Assembly: GCF_000718325.1 (NCBI RefSeq) | Contig: NZ_JOFV01000009.1 | Coordinates: 62,001 to 126,000, forward strand | Length of the DNA stretch: 64,000 bases | Origin: Oerskovia turbata | Lineage (GTDB): Bacteria > Actinomycetota > Actinomycetes > Actinomycetales > Cellulomonadaceae | Direction of reading: 5' to 3' | In this document: positions 17,984-26,698 of the stretch, one piece after another | Position numbering within the stretch: the stretch's first letter is position 1 | Layout: the number at the start of each line of letters is the position of its first letter | Translations under genes and position numbers: made by a program | Notes under the pieces: generated by a model | The model's input: only the letters and a program-made list of their open reading frames with translations | What the model was told of the DNA's origin: nothing | The model's database searches: none

Positions 17984-19849
17984 GTGCAGCACGACGACAT
18001 CGACGCCCTGCGGCGCACCCCCGCCTGGCGCCTCCTGCGCTCGGACAACGCCCCGCTCGCACTGAGCTTCCTGGGCACGGTCTTCGTCGAGCAGAACGTC
18101 CGCTCGATCGGTGAGGCCGAGCTGGTCTCCCTCCTGGACGACGCGCTGTACGCGATCGACGGTCCGGTGCCTGCCCGTGCGCAGCCCCGGCCCGCGACCG
18201 ACGGTGACGGGACCACGGTGGCGAGCGACGTCGTCGGGCAGGAGGGGGCGGACGCAGAAGGGGAGACCGCGGCCGGGGCGCGCAGGTACCCGCGCTCGCC
18301 CAAGGCCTACCTCGACCACTGGGCCGCGCCCGAGCAGGGCTGGCTGCGCAAGTTCTACCCGACGGGCTCGGAGGAGGCGCACTACGACGCGACCCCGGCC
18401 GTCGAGAAGGCCGTCTCGTGGGTCTCCGCGCTGCGTGAGCGCAGCTTCGTCGGCACGGAGTCACGCCTCAACACGGTCTTCGAGCTGTTGCGCCAGCTCA
18501 CGGTCGGCACCGAGTCCGACGCCGACGCGCGCCTGCGCGAGCTCGAGGCGCGGCGGGCGCGGATCGACGAGGAGATCGAGCGCGTGCGCGCAGGCCAGCT
18601 CTCGCTGCTCGACGCCGCGGCCCAGCGCGACCGCTACCAGCAGCTCACGGGCACGGCCGCCGACCTGCTCGCGGACTTCCGGGAGGTCGAGGCGAACTTC
18701 CGGACCCTCGACCGCGAGATGCGCGAACGCATCACGGGTTGGGACGGCGCCAAGGGCGACCTGCTGGACGCGGTCGTCGGGAGCCGGTCCGCGATCGCGG
18801 ACTCGGACCAGGGGCGCAGCTTCCACGCGTTCTACGACTTCCTCCTCGACCGCCAGCGGCAGGAGGAGTTCGCCGAGCTCGTCGAGAAGGTCCAGGCCCT
18901 GCCCGCGCTCGAGGAGCAGGTCGGGGACGACGGCGAGGCCGCCCCCGGCGTCACGGGTCGTGCGGCCGGACGCCGCCTGCGCCGCATCCACTACGACTGG
19001 CTCGACGCGGGCGAGCGCACGCAGTCGACCGTGCGCGTCCTGTCCGAGCAGCTCCGCCGCTTCCTCGACGACCAGGTGTGGCTCGAGAACCGGCGCGTGA
19101 TCGACGTGCTGCGCAGCATCGAGTCGCGCGCCCTCGCGCTGCGCGACACACCGGACCGCCTGCGCCTGGGGGCCGCCGACACGGGGCCGCTCGCGACGAC
19201 CATGGACGCCACCTCGGTCGACGTGCACCTGCCGACCGAGCGCCCCCTCTACCGGCCCCAGCACCAGGAGCCGCTCGCGAGCGAGGGCGTGACCGCGGGC
19301 GTCGCCGACTTCGACGCGTCGGCCCTGTTCACGCAGGTCCACGTCGACCCCGAGCGCCTGAGCCGCACCGTCCGCGACGCGTTGCGACGCCGGGGCCAGG
19401 TCTCGCTCGCGCAGCTCGTCGAGGAGAACCCGCTCGAGCAAGGACTCGCGGAGCTCGTGACGTACCTGTCGCTCGACGACCCGCGCTTCGCCGTCGTGCA
19501 CGACCCCGCGCACACCGACGAGGTGCGGTGGGTGGTCGACGACGTCGACGCCGTGCCGGGCGGCCCCGGCGGTGCGTCAGGCGCCGAGGACGAGGCCGCA
19601 GGAGCCACCGACGCCCCGGGCGCCGCGGTCGACGACGGGTCCCGCCCGGGGCCCGCCGGGCCGCGCGTGCGCGTCGCCCGCGTCCCACGCGTCACGTTCG
19701 CCCGGACCGGGGCCAAGGACCTCGCGGGCGCGGTCGCCCGCTCGCTCGCGCAGGCACCACCCGTCGCGGCCGAGCAACCGTCCGCTCCGCCCGACCCCCC
19801 GTCGGGCCGGAAGCAAACCCAGCCGTCTTCCCAGGAGGGAACCCCGTGA
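17984..19849 (+). CDS. jetA: Condensin-like subunit JetA / MksF (DUF3375)
   Basis: A 621-residue protein of the DUF3375 family, the kleisin-like subunit of Wadjet/MksBEF SMC complexes. The N-terminal part (APLALSFLGTVFVEQNVRSI) and the KAYLDHWAAPEQGWLRKFYP stretch are typical. A long helical/coiled-coil region follows (DADARLRELEARRARIDEEI) and then LERHF-type winged-helix segments (LSEQLRRFLDDQVWLENRRV). The last ~110 residues are a Gly/Ala/Pro-rich disordered tail that makes it longer than usual family members (about 480-500). Start GTG 17984 follows GAGAGG. The stop overlaps the GTG of jetB (GTGA). A possible -10 (TAGGAT, near 17875) lies upstream. In characterised systems JetA, JetB and JetC form the DNA-loop-extruding motor. 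Confidence 0.93.
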   Translation: MQHDDIDALRRTPAWRLLRSDNAPLALSFLGTVFVEQNVRSIGEAELVSLLDDALYAIDGPVPARAQPRPATDGDGTTVASDVVGQEGADAEGETAAGARRYPRSPKAYLDHWAAPEQGWLRKFYPTGSEEAHYDATPAVEKAVSWVSALRERSFVGTESRLNTVFELLRQLTVGTESDADARLRELEARRARIDEEIERVRAGQLSLLDAAAQRDRYQQLTGTAADLLADFREVEANFRTLDREMRERITGWDGAKGDLLDAVVGSRSAIADSDQGRSFHAFYDFLLDRQRQEEFAELVEKVQALPALEEQVGDDGEAAPGVTGRAAGRRLRRIHYDWLDAGERTQSTVRVLSEQLRRFLDDQVWLENRRVIDVLRSIESRALALRDTPDRLRLGAADTGPLATTMDATSVDVHLPTERPLYRPQHQEPLASEGVTAGVADFDASALFTQVHVDPERLSRTVRDALRRRGQVSLAQLVEENPLEQGLAELVTYLSLDDPRFAVVHDPAHTDEVRWVVDDVDAVPGGPGGASGAEDEAAGATDAPGAAVDDGSRPGPAGPRVRVARVPRVTFARTGAKDLAGAVARSLAQAPPVAAEQPSAPPDPPSGRKQTQPSSQEGTP

Positions 19850-20628
19850 GCCAGCAGCCCGTCCGGACCGAACGCCCCGGGCAGACCGGTGGGCCCAGCC
19901 CCGAGCTCTCGCTCGTCGTGACCTCGCTCGTCAAGGGCGTCGTCTACCGCGAGGCGGGCACGCGCACATGGCGCGACCTGCTCGCGCTCGAGGCGCAGGC
20001 GCGGGACTTCGTCGCGACGCTGGGCCTGGAGATCGTGATCGACGAGTCCGAGGGGTACGCGTACCTGCGCGCACAACCCGAGGAGGAGCACGACGGCACG
20101 TTCATCCCGCGCCTCGTCGCGCGCCGCGAGCTGTCGTTCGACGTGAGCCTGCTGCTCGCGCTGCTGCGCAAGCGCCTCGCGCAGTTCGACTCCGAGGGCG
20201 GCGACACGCGCCTGGTCCTGACGCGCGACGAGATCGTGGACCTCGTCCGCGTCTTCCTGCCCGGGTCCAGCAACGAGGCCCGCGCGCGCGACCGCGTCGA
20301 GGCCAACGTGCGCCGCGTCGTCGAGCTCGGGTTCCTGCGACCCGTGCCCGACACCCCGGACACGTACGAGGTGCGGCGCATCCTCAAGGCGTTCGTCGAC
20401 GGGCAGTGGCTCGCGGACTTCGACGCGCGCCTCGCGGAGTACGCGGCCGAGCTCGCGTCGCGCGACGGGGGAGCGCTCCTGCCCGACGACGGAGCACCCG
20501 CGGGTGCGCCGACCATGCGGTTGTCGCAGGCCGAGCATGCGGTTGACGTCGAGAACGGGCCCGAACCCGACGCCAACCGCATGCTCGGCACCGAGCCCGG
20601 CACCGGCACGACCCACGAGGAGGCCTGA
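19846..20628 (+). CDS. jetB: Condensin-like subunit JetB / MksE (DUF4194)
   Basis: A 260-residue protein of the DUF4194 family, the KITE-type winged-helix subunit that bridges JetA and JetC. Typical segments are LVVTSLVKGVVYREAGTRTW, the EGYAYLR strand, SFDVSLLLALLRKRLAQFDS, and ANVRRVVELGFLR. It overlaps jetA by 4 nt (GTGA) and jetC by 1 nt (TGATG), so all three are translated in fixed stoichiometry. The C-terminal ~35 residues are unusual: residues from about 221 to 248 are encoded by an 84-bp repeat element (20507-20590), giving MRLSQAEHAVDVEN and ANRMLGTE, unlike any KITE subunit. The native end was probably near ALLPDDGA. Confidence 0.9.
   Translation: MSQQPVRTERPGQTGGPSPELSLVVTSLVKGVVYREAGTRTWRDLLALEAQARDFVATLGLEIVIDESEGYAYLRAQPEEEHDGTFIPRLVARRELSFDVSLLLALLRKRLAQFDSEGGDTRLVLTRDEIVDLVRVFLPGSSNEARARDRVEANVRRVVELGFLRPVPDTPDTYEVRRILKAFVDGQWLADFDARLAEYAAELASRDGGALLPDDGAPAGAPTMRLSQAEHAVDVENGPEPDANRMLGTEPGTGTTHEEA
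20507..20590 (-). repeat. 84-bp three-arm repeat element, copy 3, inside jetB
   Basis: The element is in reverse orientation: arms at 20507-20528 and 20529-20550 (the second holds CCGAGCATGCGGTTGACG), an 18-nt spacer at 20551-20568, and the opposing arm at 20569-20590 (GACGCCAACCGCATGCTCGG). Since 84 is a multiple of three and no stop appears in the jetB frame, it adds 28 codons to jetB without breaking coupling to jetC, which starts 38 nt later. The outermost arm is the most diverged arm of all five copies. Confidence 0.9.
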
Positions 20629-23600
20629 TGGCCGAGGCACTGTTCAGCGCGGTCGAGCTGCACGACGCGGCGGCGGACCTGGACCAACGGTCGGGCTACC
20701 GCCTCGACCGGCTCGAGGTCCTCAACTGGGGCACGTTCGACAAGTACGCGTGGAGCTTCGAGCTCGAAGGGCGCAACGCGCTGCTCACGGGCGACATCGG
20801 CTCGGGCAAGTCGACCATCGTCGACGCCATCACGACGCTGCTGCTCCCCGCGAACCGCATCAGCTACAACAAGGCCGCCGGCGCGGACACGCGCGAGCGC
20901 ACGCTGCGCTCCTACGTCGCCGGGCACTACAAGTCCGAGCGCAACGAGGTCACGGGCGCCTCCCGGCACGTTGGCCTGCGCCGCGGCCACACCTATTCCG
21001 TCATCCTGGGCGAGTTCGCCAACCGCGGCTTCGACTCGCGCGCCGTGCTGGCCCAGGTGTTCTGGCTCAAGGACGGCGCACAGGGCCAGCCCGAGCGCTT
21101 CTACGTCACCAGCACGTCACCCATGACGATCGCCGACGACTTCGCGGGCTTCGACGGCGACATCAACGTCCTGCGCCGCCGCCTGCGCGAGTCCGGCGCG
21201 CAGGTCCGCGACCACTTCCCTGAGTACGGGCGCGACTTCCGCCGCCTGCTCGGCATCGAGTCCGAGCAGGCCATGGAGCTGTTCCACCAGACCGTGTCGA
21301 TGAAGTCGGTCGGCGACCTCAACGAGTTCGTGCGAGAGCACATGCTCGAACCGTTCGACGCGGCCCGCTGGACCGAGAAGCTCGTCGCGCACTTCGACGA
21401 CCTCACGAGCGCGCACGACGCCGTGGTCAAGGCCCGCGCGCAGATCGACCAGCTCGCGCCCCTGCTCGCCGACGCCGACGCGTACGACGCCGCGGGCGAG
21501 CAGGTGCGGACCCTGTCCGCCCAGCGCGAGGCCCTGCGAGGCTTCACCGCGGGGCGCCGGGTCGAGGGGCTCGACGCGCGCATCGGCGAGCTCGAGGCGT
21601 CGACCGCAGCCCGCGCCGACGGCCTCGACCGCCTCAAGGAGGAGCTCGCGCTGCTCGACGCCGAGCGCCAACGGCTCGAGGTCGAACGCGCCGGGCACGG
21701 CGGCGACCGGCTCGCGCAGATCGAGGGCGAGGTCGCGCGGCGCGAGGTCGAGCGGGCCGAGCGCCGCGCCAAGGCCGACGAGTACGCGCGCTACCTGGCC
21801 GCCGCGAGCCTGGAGCCCGTGACGTCGAGGGACGAGTTCGCGGCGCTGCGCGAACGCACGGCCGACCTGCAGTCGCAGGCGCAGGACGCCCTCGGCGAGA
21901 TCGAGGGTCGCGCAGGGGAGGTCGCGGCCGAGCTGCGCGCCGTCGAGGCCGAGGCCCGCGAGATCAACGCCGAGCTCACGTCGCTGGCCGACCGCGAGTC
22001 CAACCTGCCCCGCACGAGCCTGGACCTGCGCTCGCGCCTGTGCTCCGACGTCGGGCTCACTGAGGCCGACCTGCCCTTCGCGGGCGAGCTCATCGGCGTG
22101 CGCGCCGAGCACGCCGAGTGGGAGGGCGCCGCCGAGCGCGTCCTGCGCGGCTTCGCGCTCTCGCTCCTCGTGCCCGCCCAGCACTACGACGCCGTCTCGG
22201 CGTGGATCAACTCGCACGACCTGCGGTCCAAGCTCGTCTACCACCGGGTGCCCGCGCCCACCGGTGGCCGCTCGGGGAAGGGGCGCGGCGCCGTCGGGAC
22301 GCCCGCGAGCCGGGACGACGGGCCGCTCCTCGCGGACCTGCTCGAGGTCAAGGACGGCGACCTCGCGACCTGGCTGAGCGACGAGCTCGAACGCCGCGCG
22401 GACTACGTGTGCGCCGAGGCGCTCGCGGACTTCCAGCGCGTGCCGCGTGCCGTGACGCGCGAGGGGCAGGTCAAGCACTCGGCGAGCCACCACGAGAAGG
22501 ACGACCGCCGCGCCGTCCGCGACCGCAGCGGCTACGTCCTCGGTTGGAGCAACCAGGGCAAGATCGACGCGCTGCTCGACGAGGCCACCGACGTCACGAC
22601 GCGGCGCACGGCCCTGGAGGAGCGGCGGGACGCGGTCGGGCGCGAGAAGAACGAGGCGATCTCGCGGTCGGGTGCGCTCAACCGGCTCGACGTGTTCCGC
22701 GAGTGGCGCGAGCTCGACTGGGAGGAGCCCGTGCGGGCGATCGCCGAGCTCCACGAGGAGAAGCGGCGCATCGAGGGCGCGTCGACCGAGCTCAGCCGCA
22801 TCGCCGACCAGCTCCGCGACCTCGCGCGCCGGGCTGCGGGCATCGCGTCCGAGCGGGACGCGCTGCTCTCGGCGGCCGGCGCCGACAAGCACGCTCTCGA
22901 CAGCGCGCGCACGCAGCGCGACCGGTCGGCGCGCGTGCTCACCGAGCAGGGTCCGCTCGACGCGGCACTCGGGGACGAGCTCGCCCGGCTGTTCGACGCC
23001 GAGGCCCGCGACCAGGCCACCGCCCAGGGCGGCGCGCCGGGTGACGTCGAGCCCGACGCGATCGAGAGCGCGCTGCGCACCCGGCTCACGAGCCGGGTCG
23101 AGGAGGCGCAGGCCCGGCAGGGGCAGCTCGGGACGCGCATCGCCGCGCAGATGACGGCGTTCCGCGCCGCGTACCCCGTCGAGACGACCGAGCTCGACAA
23201 CGACGTGCGCTCGGCCCCCGAGTACCGGGCGCTGCACGAACGGCTCACGCGCGACGACCTGCCGCGCTTCGAGGTCGACTTCAAGACGTACCTCAACACC
23301 AACACGATCCGCGACATCGCGGGCTTCCACGCCGAGCTCTCCAAGCAGGCGGACCTGATCCGCGAGCGCGTCGAGATCATCAACGACTCGCTGCGCGCGA
23401 TCGACTACAACCCCGGCCGGTACATCCGCCTCGAGATGGCGCCCACGCCCAACACCGAGGTGCGCGAGTTCCGGGCGGACCTGCGGGCGTGCACCGACGG
23501 CGCCCTGGGGCTCGACCTCGAGGGGCGCCGTGACGAGGACACGGGCGAGGAGACCGTCGCGTACTACTCGGAGGAGCGGTTCCTGCGGGTCAAGGCGATC

Positions 23601-24101
23601 GTCGAGCGCTTCCGCGGACGTGAGGGGCAGGCCGAGGCCGACGAGGCGTGGAAGCGTCGCGTGACCGACGTGCGGAGCTGGTTCGTGCTCTCGGCCTCCG
23701 AGCGGTCGCGCGAGGACGACGTCGAGCACGAGCACTACTCCGACTCGGGCGGCAAGTCCGGCGGTCAGAAGGAGAAGCTCGCCTACACGATCCTCGCAGC
23801 CTCGCTCGCGTACCAGTTCAAGCTCGACTGGGGCGCGGTGCGGTCCAAGGCGTTCCGGTTCGTCGTGATCGACGAGGCGTTCGGCCGCGGGTCGGACGAG
23901 TCGACGCGGTTCGCGCTCGAGCTCTTCAAGAGCCTCGGGCTCCAGCTGCTCATCGTGACGCCGCTGCAGAAGATCCACGTCATCGAGCCGTACATCTCGG
24001 CCGTGGGCTACGTCGACAACCCGACGGGCCGCAACTCGCGCCTGCGGACCTTGACGATCGAGGAGTACCAGCAGGAGAAGGAGGCCCACGCGGCCCTCTG
24101 A
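20628..24101 (+). CDS. jetC: SMC-like ATPase JetC / MksB
   Basis: An 1157-residue SMC/Rad50-like motor ATPase. Walker A GDIGSGKS is at residues 55-62 within RLEVLNWGTFDKY...LLTGDI, the hallmark of the MksB/JetC branch. Two long Glu/Arg/Ala-rich coiled-coil arms span roughly 290-500 and 630-960, separated by a hinge-like globular region (about 500-640) with no zinc hook. The C-terminal half-domain holds the signature SDSGGKSGGQKEKLAYT (about 1040-1056) and Walker B RFVVIDEAFGRG (about 1078-1089), followed by LQLLIVTPLQKI. It forms an ATP-driven complex with JetA and JetB that in Wadjet recognises plasmid topology. The usual downstream nuclease gene is absent: 25 nt after the stop the 84-bp element begins, followed by a convergent kinase gene. 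Confidence 0.95.
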   Translation: MAEALFSAVELHDAAADLDQRSGYRLDRLEVLNWGTFDKYAWSFELEGRNALLTGDIGSGKSTIVDAITTLLLPANRISYNKAAGADTRERTLRSYVAGHYKSERNEVTGASRHVGLRRGHTYSVILGEFANRGFDSRAVLAQVFWLKDGAQGQPERFYVTSTSPMTIADDFAGFDGDINVLRRRLRESGAQVRDHFPEYGRDFRRLLGIESEQAMELFHQTVSMKSVGDLNEFVREHMLEPFDAARWTEKLVAHFDDLTSAHDAVVKARAQIDQLAPLLADADAYDAAGEQVRTLSAQREALRGFTAGRRVEGLDARIGELEASTAARADGLDRLKEELALLDAERQRLEVERAGHGGDRLAQIEGEVARREVERAERRAKADEYARYLAAASLEPVTSRDEFAALRERTADLQSQAQDALGEIEGRAGEVAAELRAVEAEAREINAELTSLADRESNLPRTSLDLRSRLCSDVGLTEADLPFAGELIGVRAEHAEWEGAAERVLRGFALSLLVPAQHYDAVSAWINSHDLRSKLVYHRVPAPTGGRSGKGRGAVGTPASRDDGPLLADLLEVKDGDLATWLSDELERRADYVCAEALADFQRVPRAVTREGQVKHSASHHEKDDRRAVRDRSGYVLGWSNQGKIDALLDEATDVTTRRTALEERRDAVGREKNEAISRSGALNRLDVFREWRELDWEEPVRAIAELHEEKRRIEGASTELSRIADQLRDLARRAAGIASERDALLSAAGADKHALDSARTQRDRSARVLTEQGPLDAALGDELARLFDAEARDQATAQGGAPGDVEPDAIESALRTRLTSRVEEAQARQGQLGTRIAAQMTAFRAAYPVETTELDNDVRSAPEYRALHERLTRDDLPRFEVDFKTYLNTNTIRDIAGFHAELSKQADLIRERVEIINDSLRAIDYNPGRYIRLEMAPTPNTEVREFRADLRACTDGALGLDLEGRRDEDTGEETVAYYSEERFLRVKAIVERFRGREGQAEADEAWKRRVTDVRSWFVLSASERSREDDVEHEHYSDSGGKSGGQKEKLAYTILAASLAYQFKLDWGAVRSKAFRFVVIDEAFGRGSDESTRFALELFKSLGLQLLIVTPLQKIHVIEPYISAVGYVDNPTGRNSRLRTLTIEEYQQEKEAHAAL

Positions 24102-24126
24102 GCGGTGTCTCCGGGTACCTCTTCGG

Positions 24127-24210
24127 TGCCGAGCATGCGGTTGGCGTTCGGTTTCGTCCCTTTCCGGACGCCAACCACATGTTCGGCGGACGCCCACCGC
24201 ATGTTCGACG
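24127..24210 (+). repeat. 84-bp three-arm repeat element, copy 4
   Basis: Arm 1 (24127-24148) begins TGCCGAGCATGCGGTTGGCG. The spacer is 24149-24166, and the inverted arms are 24167-24188 and 24189-24210 (GACGCCAACCACATGTTCGG, GACGCCCACCGCATGTTCG). It lies 25 nt after the jetC stop and 7 nt before the stop of the convergent histidine kinase gene, so it fills the space where jetD would be expected. Confidence 0.9.
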
Positions 24211-24217
24211 AGGGACG

Positions 24218-25885
24218 TCAGCCGCGCGGCAGGCGGACCTCGAACGTCGTGCCCGACGACGGAGCCGGGCCCGCGTCGTGCACCGTGATCTCGCCGCCGT
24301 GCGCCTGGACCACGGCCTGCGCGATCGCGAGGCCCAGCCCGGTCGAGCCGCCTACCCGGTTGCGTGCCGAGTCGCCGCGGCTGAACCGTTGGAACAGCGA
24401 CGGCAGCAGGGCGGGCGGGATGCCGGGGCCGTCGTCGGTCACGGACAGGACGACGTGGTCGTCGCCGTCGGGCCGCAGACGCACGACCACGCGCGTGCCC
24501 GGCGGGGTGTGGACGCGGGCGTTGCCCAGCAGGTTCGTGAAGACCTGGCGCAGACGCGCTTCGTCACCCACGACCGTGACGTCGGGGATGTCGAACGTGT
24601 CGTCGCCATCGGCCCACAGCGCGTCGCCCTCGGCCGGGTTCCCGTCACCCTCGGCGGGAGGTCCGTCACCCTCGGCGGTGTGGCCGTCGCCCTCGAGCAT
24701 CGGGTCCTCGCCCCCCGCGAGCGGCAGGTCCAGCTCCCACACGTGGTCGCGACTGGCCGCGTGGGCGTCGGCGACCGCGTCGATCGCGAGCGCCGCGAGA
24801 TCCACGGGCTCCCGGTCGAGCGGTCGGCCGGCGTCGAGCCGGGCGAGCAGCAGGAGGTCCTCGACGAGCTCACCCATGCGCAGCGCCTCGGACTCGATAC
24901 GGTCGAGCGCGCGCAGGGTGTCGGGCGGCACGTCGTCGGGGGAGCGGCGCACGAGCTCCGAGTACCCGCGGATCGACGCGAGGGGCGTGCGCAGCTCGTG
25001 GCTCGCGTCGGCGACGAACTGGCGGACCTGTGTCTCGGACTCGTGGCGGGCGGTGAGGGACGCCTCGACGTGGTCGAGCATGCGGTTGAGCGCCGCGCCG
25101 ACCTGCCCGACCTCGGTCCGCTCGTCCGTGAACTGCTCGTCGACGCGCGGGATCTCGCCGACCTCTCCCCGGTCCAGGGGCAGCTCGGACACGTGCACGG
25201 CGGCGTCGGCGACCGAGTCGAGGGGCCGCAGGGAGCGGCGGACGAGCCAGGTCCCGAGCACCGACGCGAGCACGATCCCTGCGATCACGAGCCCGGCCTC
25301 GACGAGCAGGTAGCGTTCGAGCGTCTCGGTCACCGCGGACGTGCTCATCGCGGTGATGCTGGGCTCGCCCCGCTGGGTCGTGGTCGAGACGGCGCGGAAC
25401 GAGCCGAGGCCGCTCACCTCGACCGTGTGGGGGCGGTCGTCGGCGGGCACGGTCTCGAGCTCGGCGACCTGTCCGTCCGTGAGCTGCTGGAGGTTGCCGG
25501 ACGCGTCGATGTACCCGGCGAACCGCACCTCGCCGCCCGAGTAGACGACGTCCACGGTCCCGGCGCCCTGACCGGGAGGCAGAGGGTCGCCGTTCTCCGT
25601 GCCCGACGACGGAGCCTCACCTGACGACGGCACCTCGCCCGGGGAGGTCCCTGCGCCGGGGTCCTGGGCCGGGTCGCCCGGCCGGTCGAAAGGCCCGCGC
25701 TCGGCGCGCTGGCTCGCCTGGACGAGCTCGTCGTCGAGGCGGTCGACGAGGCTGGTGCGCAGCGCGAGCGCTGAGCTGACGGCGAGCGCGACGCTGAGGA
25801 CGAGCAGGATCGCGACGAGGACGACGACGAGCTGTCGGCGCAGGGTGCGCGGTCGGGCGGTGGCCGACGCCCGGGGTGAGGTCAC
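24218..25885 (-). CDS. Two-component sensor histidine kinase
   Basis: A 555-residue membrane kinase. TM1 is at about 18-42 and TM2 at about 194-214; between them is an extracytoplasmic sensor of ~150 residues with a Pro/Gly/Ser-rich low-complexity stretch (about 68-106). A HAMP domain follows (RRSLRPLDSVADAA ... ALNRMLDHVEASL). The H-box is FVADASHELRTPLASIRGYS with His296 as phospho-acceptor, the N-box RQVFTNLLGNARVHT, and the G-boxes DDGPGIP and GLGLAIA. An odd insert of 7-residue repeats (EGDGHTA, EGDGPPA, EGDGNPA and variants; about 398-428) sits between the dimerisation and catalytic domains. GTG 25885 lies 3 nt after the response-regulator stop, so the pair is an operon. The stimulus is unknown. 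Confidence 0.93.
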   Translation of the reverse strand: MTSPRASATARPRTLRRQLVVVLVAILLVLSVALAVSSALALRTSLVDRLDDELVQASQRAERGPFDRPGDPAQDPGAGTSPGEVPSSGEAPSSGTENGDPLPPGQGAGTVDVVYSGGEVRFAGYIDASGNLQQLTDGQVAELETVPADDRPHTVEVSGLGSFRAVSTTTQRGEPSITAMSTSAVTETLERYLLVEAGLVIAGIVLASVLGTWLVRRSLRPLDSVADAAVHVSELPLDRGEVGEIPRVDEQFTDERTEVGQVGAALNRMLDHVEASLTARHESETQVRQFVADASHELRTPLASIRGYSELVRRSPDDVPPDTLRALDRIESEALRMGELVEDLLLLARLDAGRPLDREPVDLAALAIDAVADAHAASRDHVWELDLPLAGGEDPMLEGDGHTAEGDGPPAEGDGNPAEGDALWADGDDTFDIPDVTVVGDEARLRQVFTNLLGNARVHTPPGTRVVVRLRPDGDDHVVLSVTDDGPGIPPALLPSLFQRFSRGDSARNRVGGSTGLGLAIAQAVVQAHGGEITVHDAGPAPSSGTTFEVRLPRG

Positions 25886-25888
25886 GCG

Positions 25889-26698
25889 TCAGGCCTTCGC
25901 GGCGCCGTCGGGAGCGCCGTCCGCCGGCGACGACGCTCCCTCGGCGGGCTTGATGACGTACCCGACGCCGCGCAGCGTGTGGATCATGGGCTCGCGGCCC
26001 TTGTCGATCTTGCGGCGCAGGTAGGAGATGTAGAGCTCGACGATGTTGGCCTGCCCGCGGAAGTCGTAGTTCCACACGCGGTCGAGGATCTGCGGCTTGG
26101 ACATGACGCGCCGGGCGTTGCGCATGAGGTACCGCAGGAGCTCGAACTCGGTCGCCGACAGGTGGACGGGGTCGCCGCCGCGGAACACCTCGTGCGAGTC
26201 CTCGTCGAGGACCAGGTCGCCGACCACGACGGTCGAGTCCTCGCGGGCGGCGGTCGCGCCGCCGCGGCGCATGAGGCCGCGCAGCCTGGCCACGACCTCT
26301 TCGAGGCTGAACGGCTTGGTCACGTAGTCGTCGCCGCCCGCGGTGAGTCCCGCGATGCGGTCCTCGACGGTGTCGCGGGCCGTGAGGAACAGGACGGGGA
26401 GGTCGGGCGAGTTCGCGCGGATGCGGCGCAGCACGGTGAGGCCGTCGAGGTCGGGCAGCATGACGTCGAGCACGATCACGTCGGGCCCGACGTCACGGGC
26501 CGTGCGGATCGCGGACTGCCCGTCGAGGGCGGTCGAGACGTCCCATCCCTCGTAGCGCAGCGCCGAGGTGAGGAGCTCGGCGAGGTTGGGCTCGTCGTCG
26601 ACCACGAGGACGCGCACGGGCGAGCCGTCGGCCCGGGTCAGGCGTTCGGCGGCGCGCGGGGAGACGAGGGGTTCCGTGGGCGCGGGGGTCGTGGTCAT
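25889..26698 (-). CDS. OmpR/PhoP-type response regulator
   Basis: A 269-residue regulator and partner of the kinase gene that follows. The receiver domain (about 28-140) has the acidic pair DDE at 34-36, phospho-acceptor Asp78 (IVLDVMLPD), Thr106 (FLTARD) and Lys128 (YVTKPFS). The DNA-binding winged helix (about 160-255) contains LSATEFELLRYLMRNARRVM, then the recognition region GQANIVELYISYLRRKID and the wing TLRGVGYVI. The phrase GLTAGGDDYVTKPFSLEEVV closely matches mycobacterial PhoP, so a PhoP-like role is plausible but unproven. A 24-residue Thr/Pro-rich N-terminal leader and an Ala/Gly/Asp-rich tail are lineage-specific. Start ATG 26698. Confidence 0.93.
   Translation of the reverse strand: MTTTPAPTEPLVSPRAAERLTRADGSPVRVLVVDDEPNLAELLTSALRYEGWDVSTALDGQSAIRTARDVGPDVIVLDVMLPDLDGLTVLRRIRANSPDLPVLFLTARDTVEDRIAGLTAGGDDYVTKPFSLEEVVARLRGLMRRGGATAAREDSTVVVGDLVLDEDSHEVFRGGDPVHLSATEFELLRYLMRNARRVMSKPQILDRVWNYDFRGQANIVELYISYLRRKIDKGREPMIHTLRGVGYVIKPAEGASSPADGAPDGAAKA

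Noticed and set aside
21117-24197. A 1026-codon open frame antisense to jetC
   Set aside because: Long antisense frames are expected in high-GC DNA; its protein is Arg/Leu/Val-rich without domains, and jetC has full SMC motifs.
25075-25088. CGAGCATGCGGTTG, a 14-bp match to the arm of the 84-bp element
   Set aside because: It encodes the conserved ALNRMLDH segment of the kinase HAMP/linker region, has no spacer or inverted arms, and is probably coincidence of codon use.
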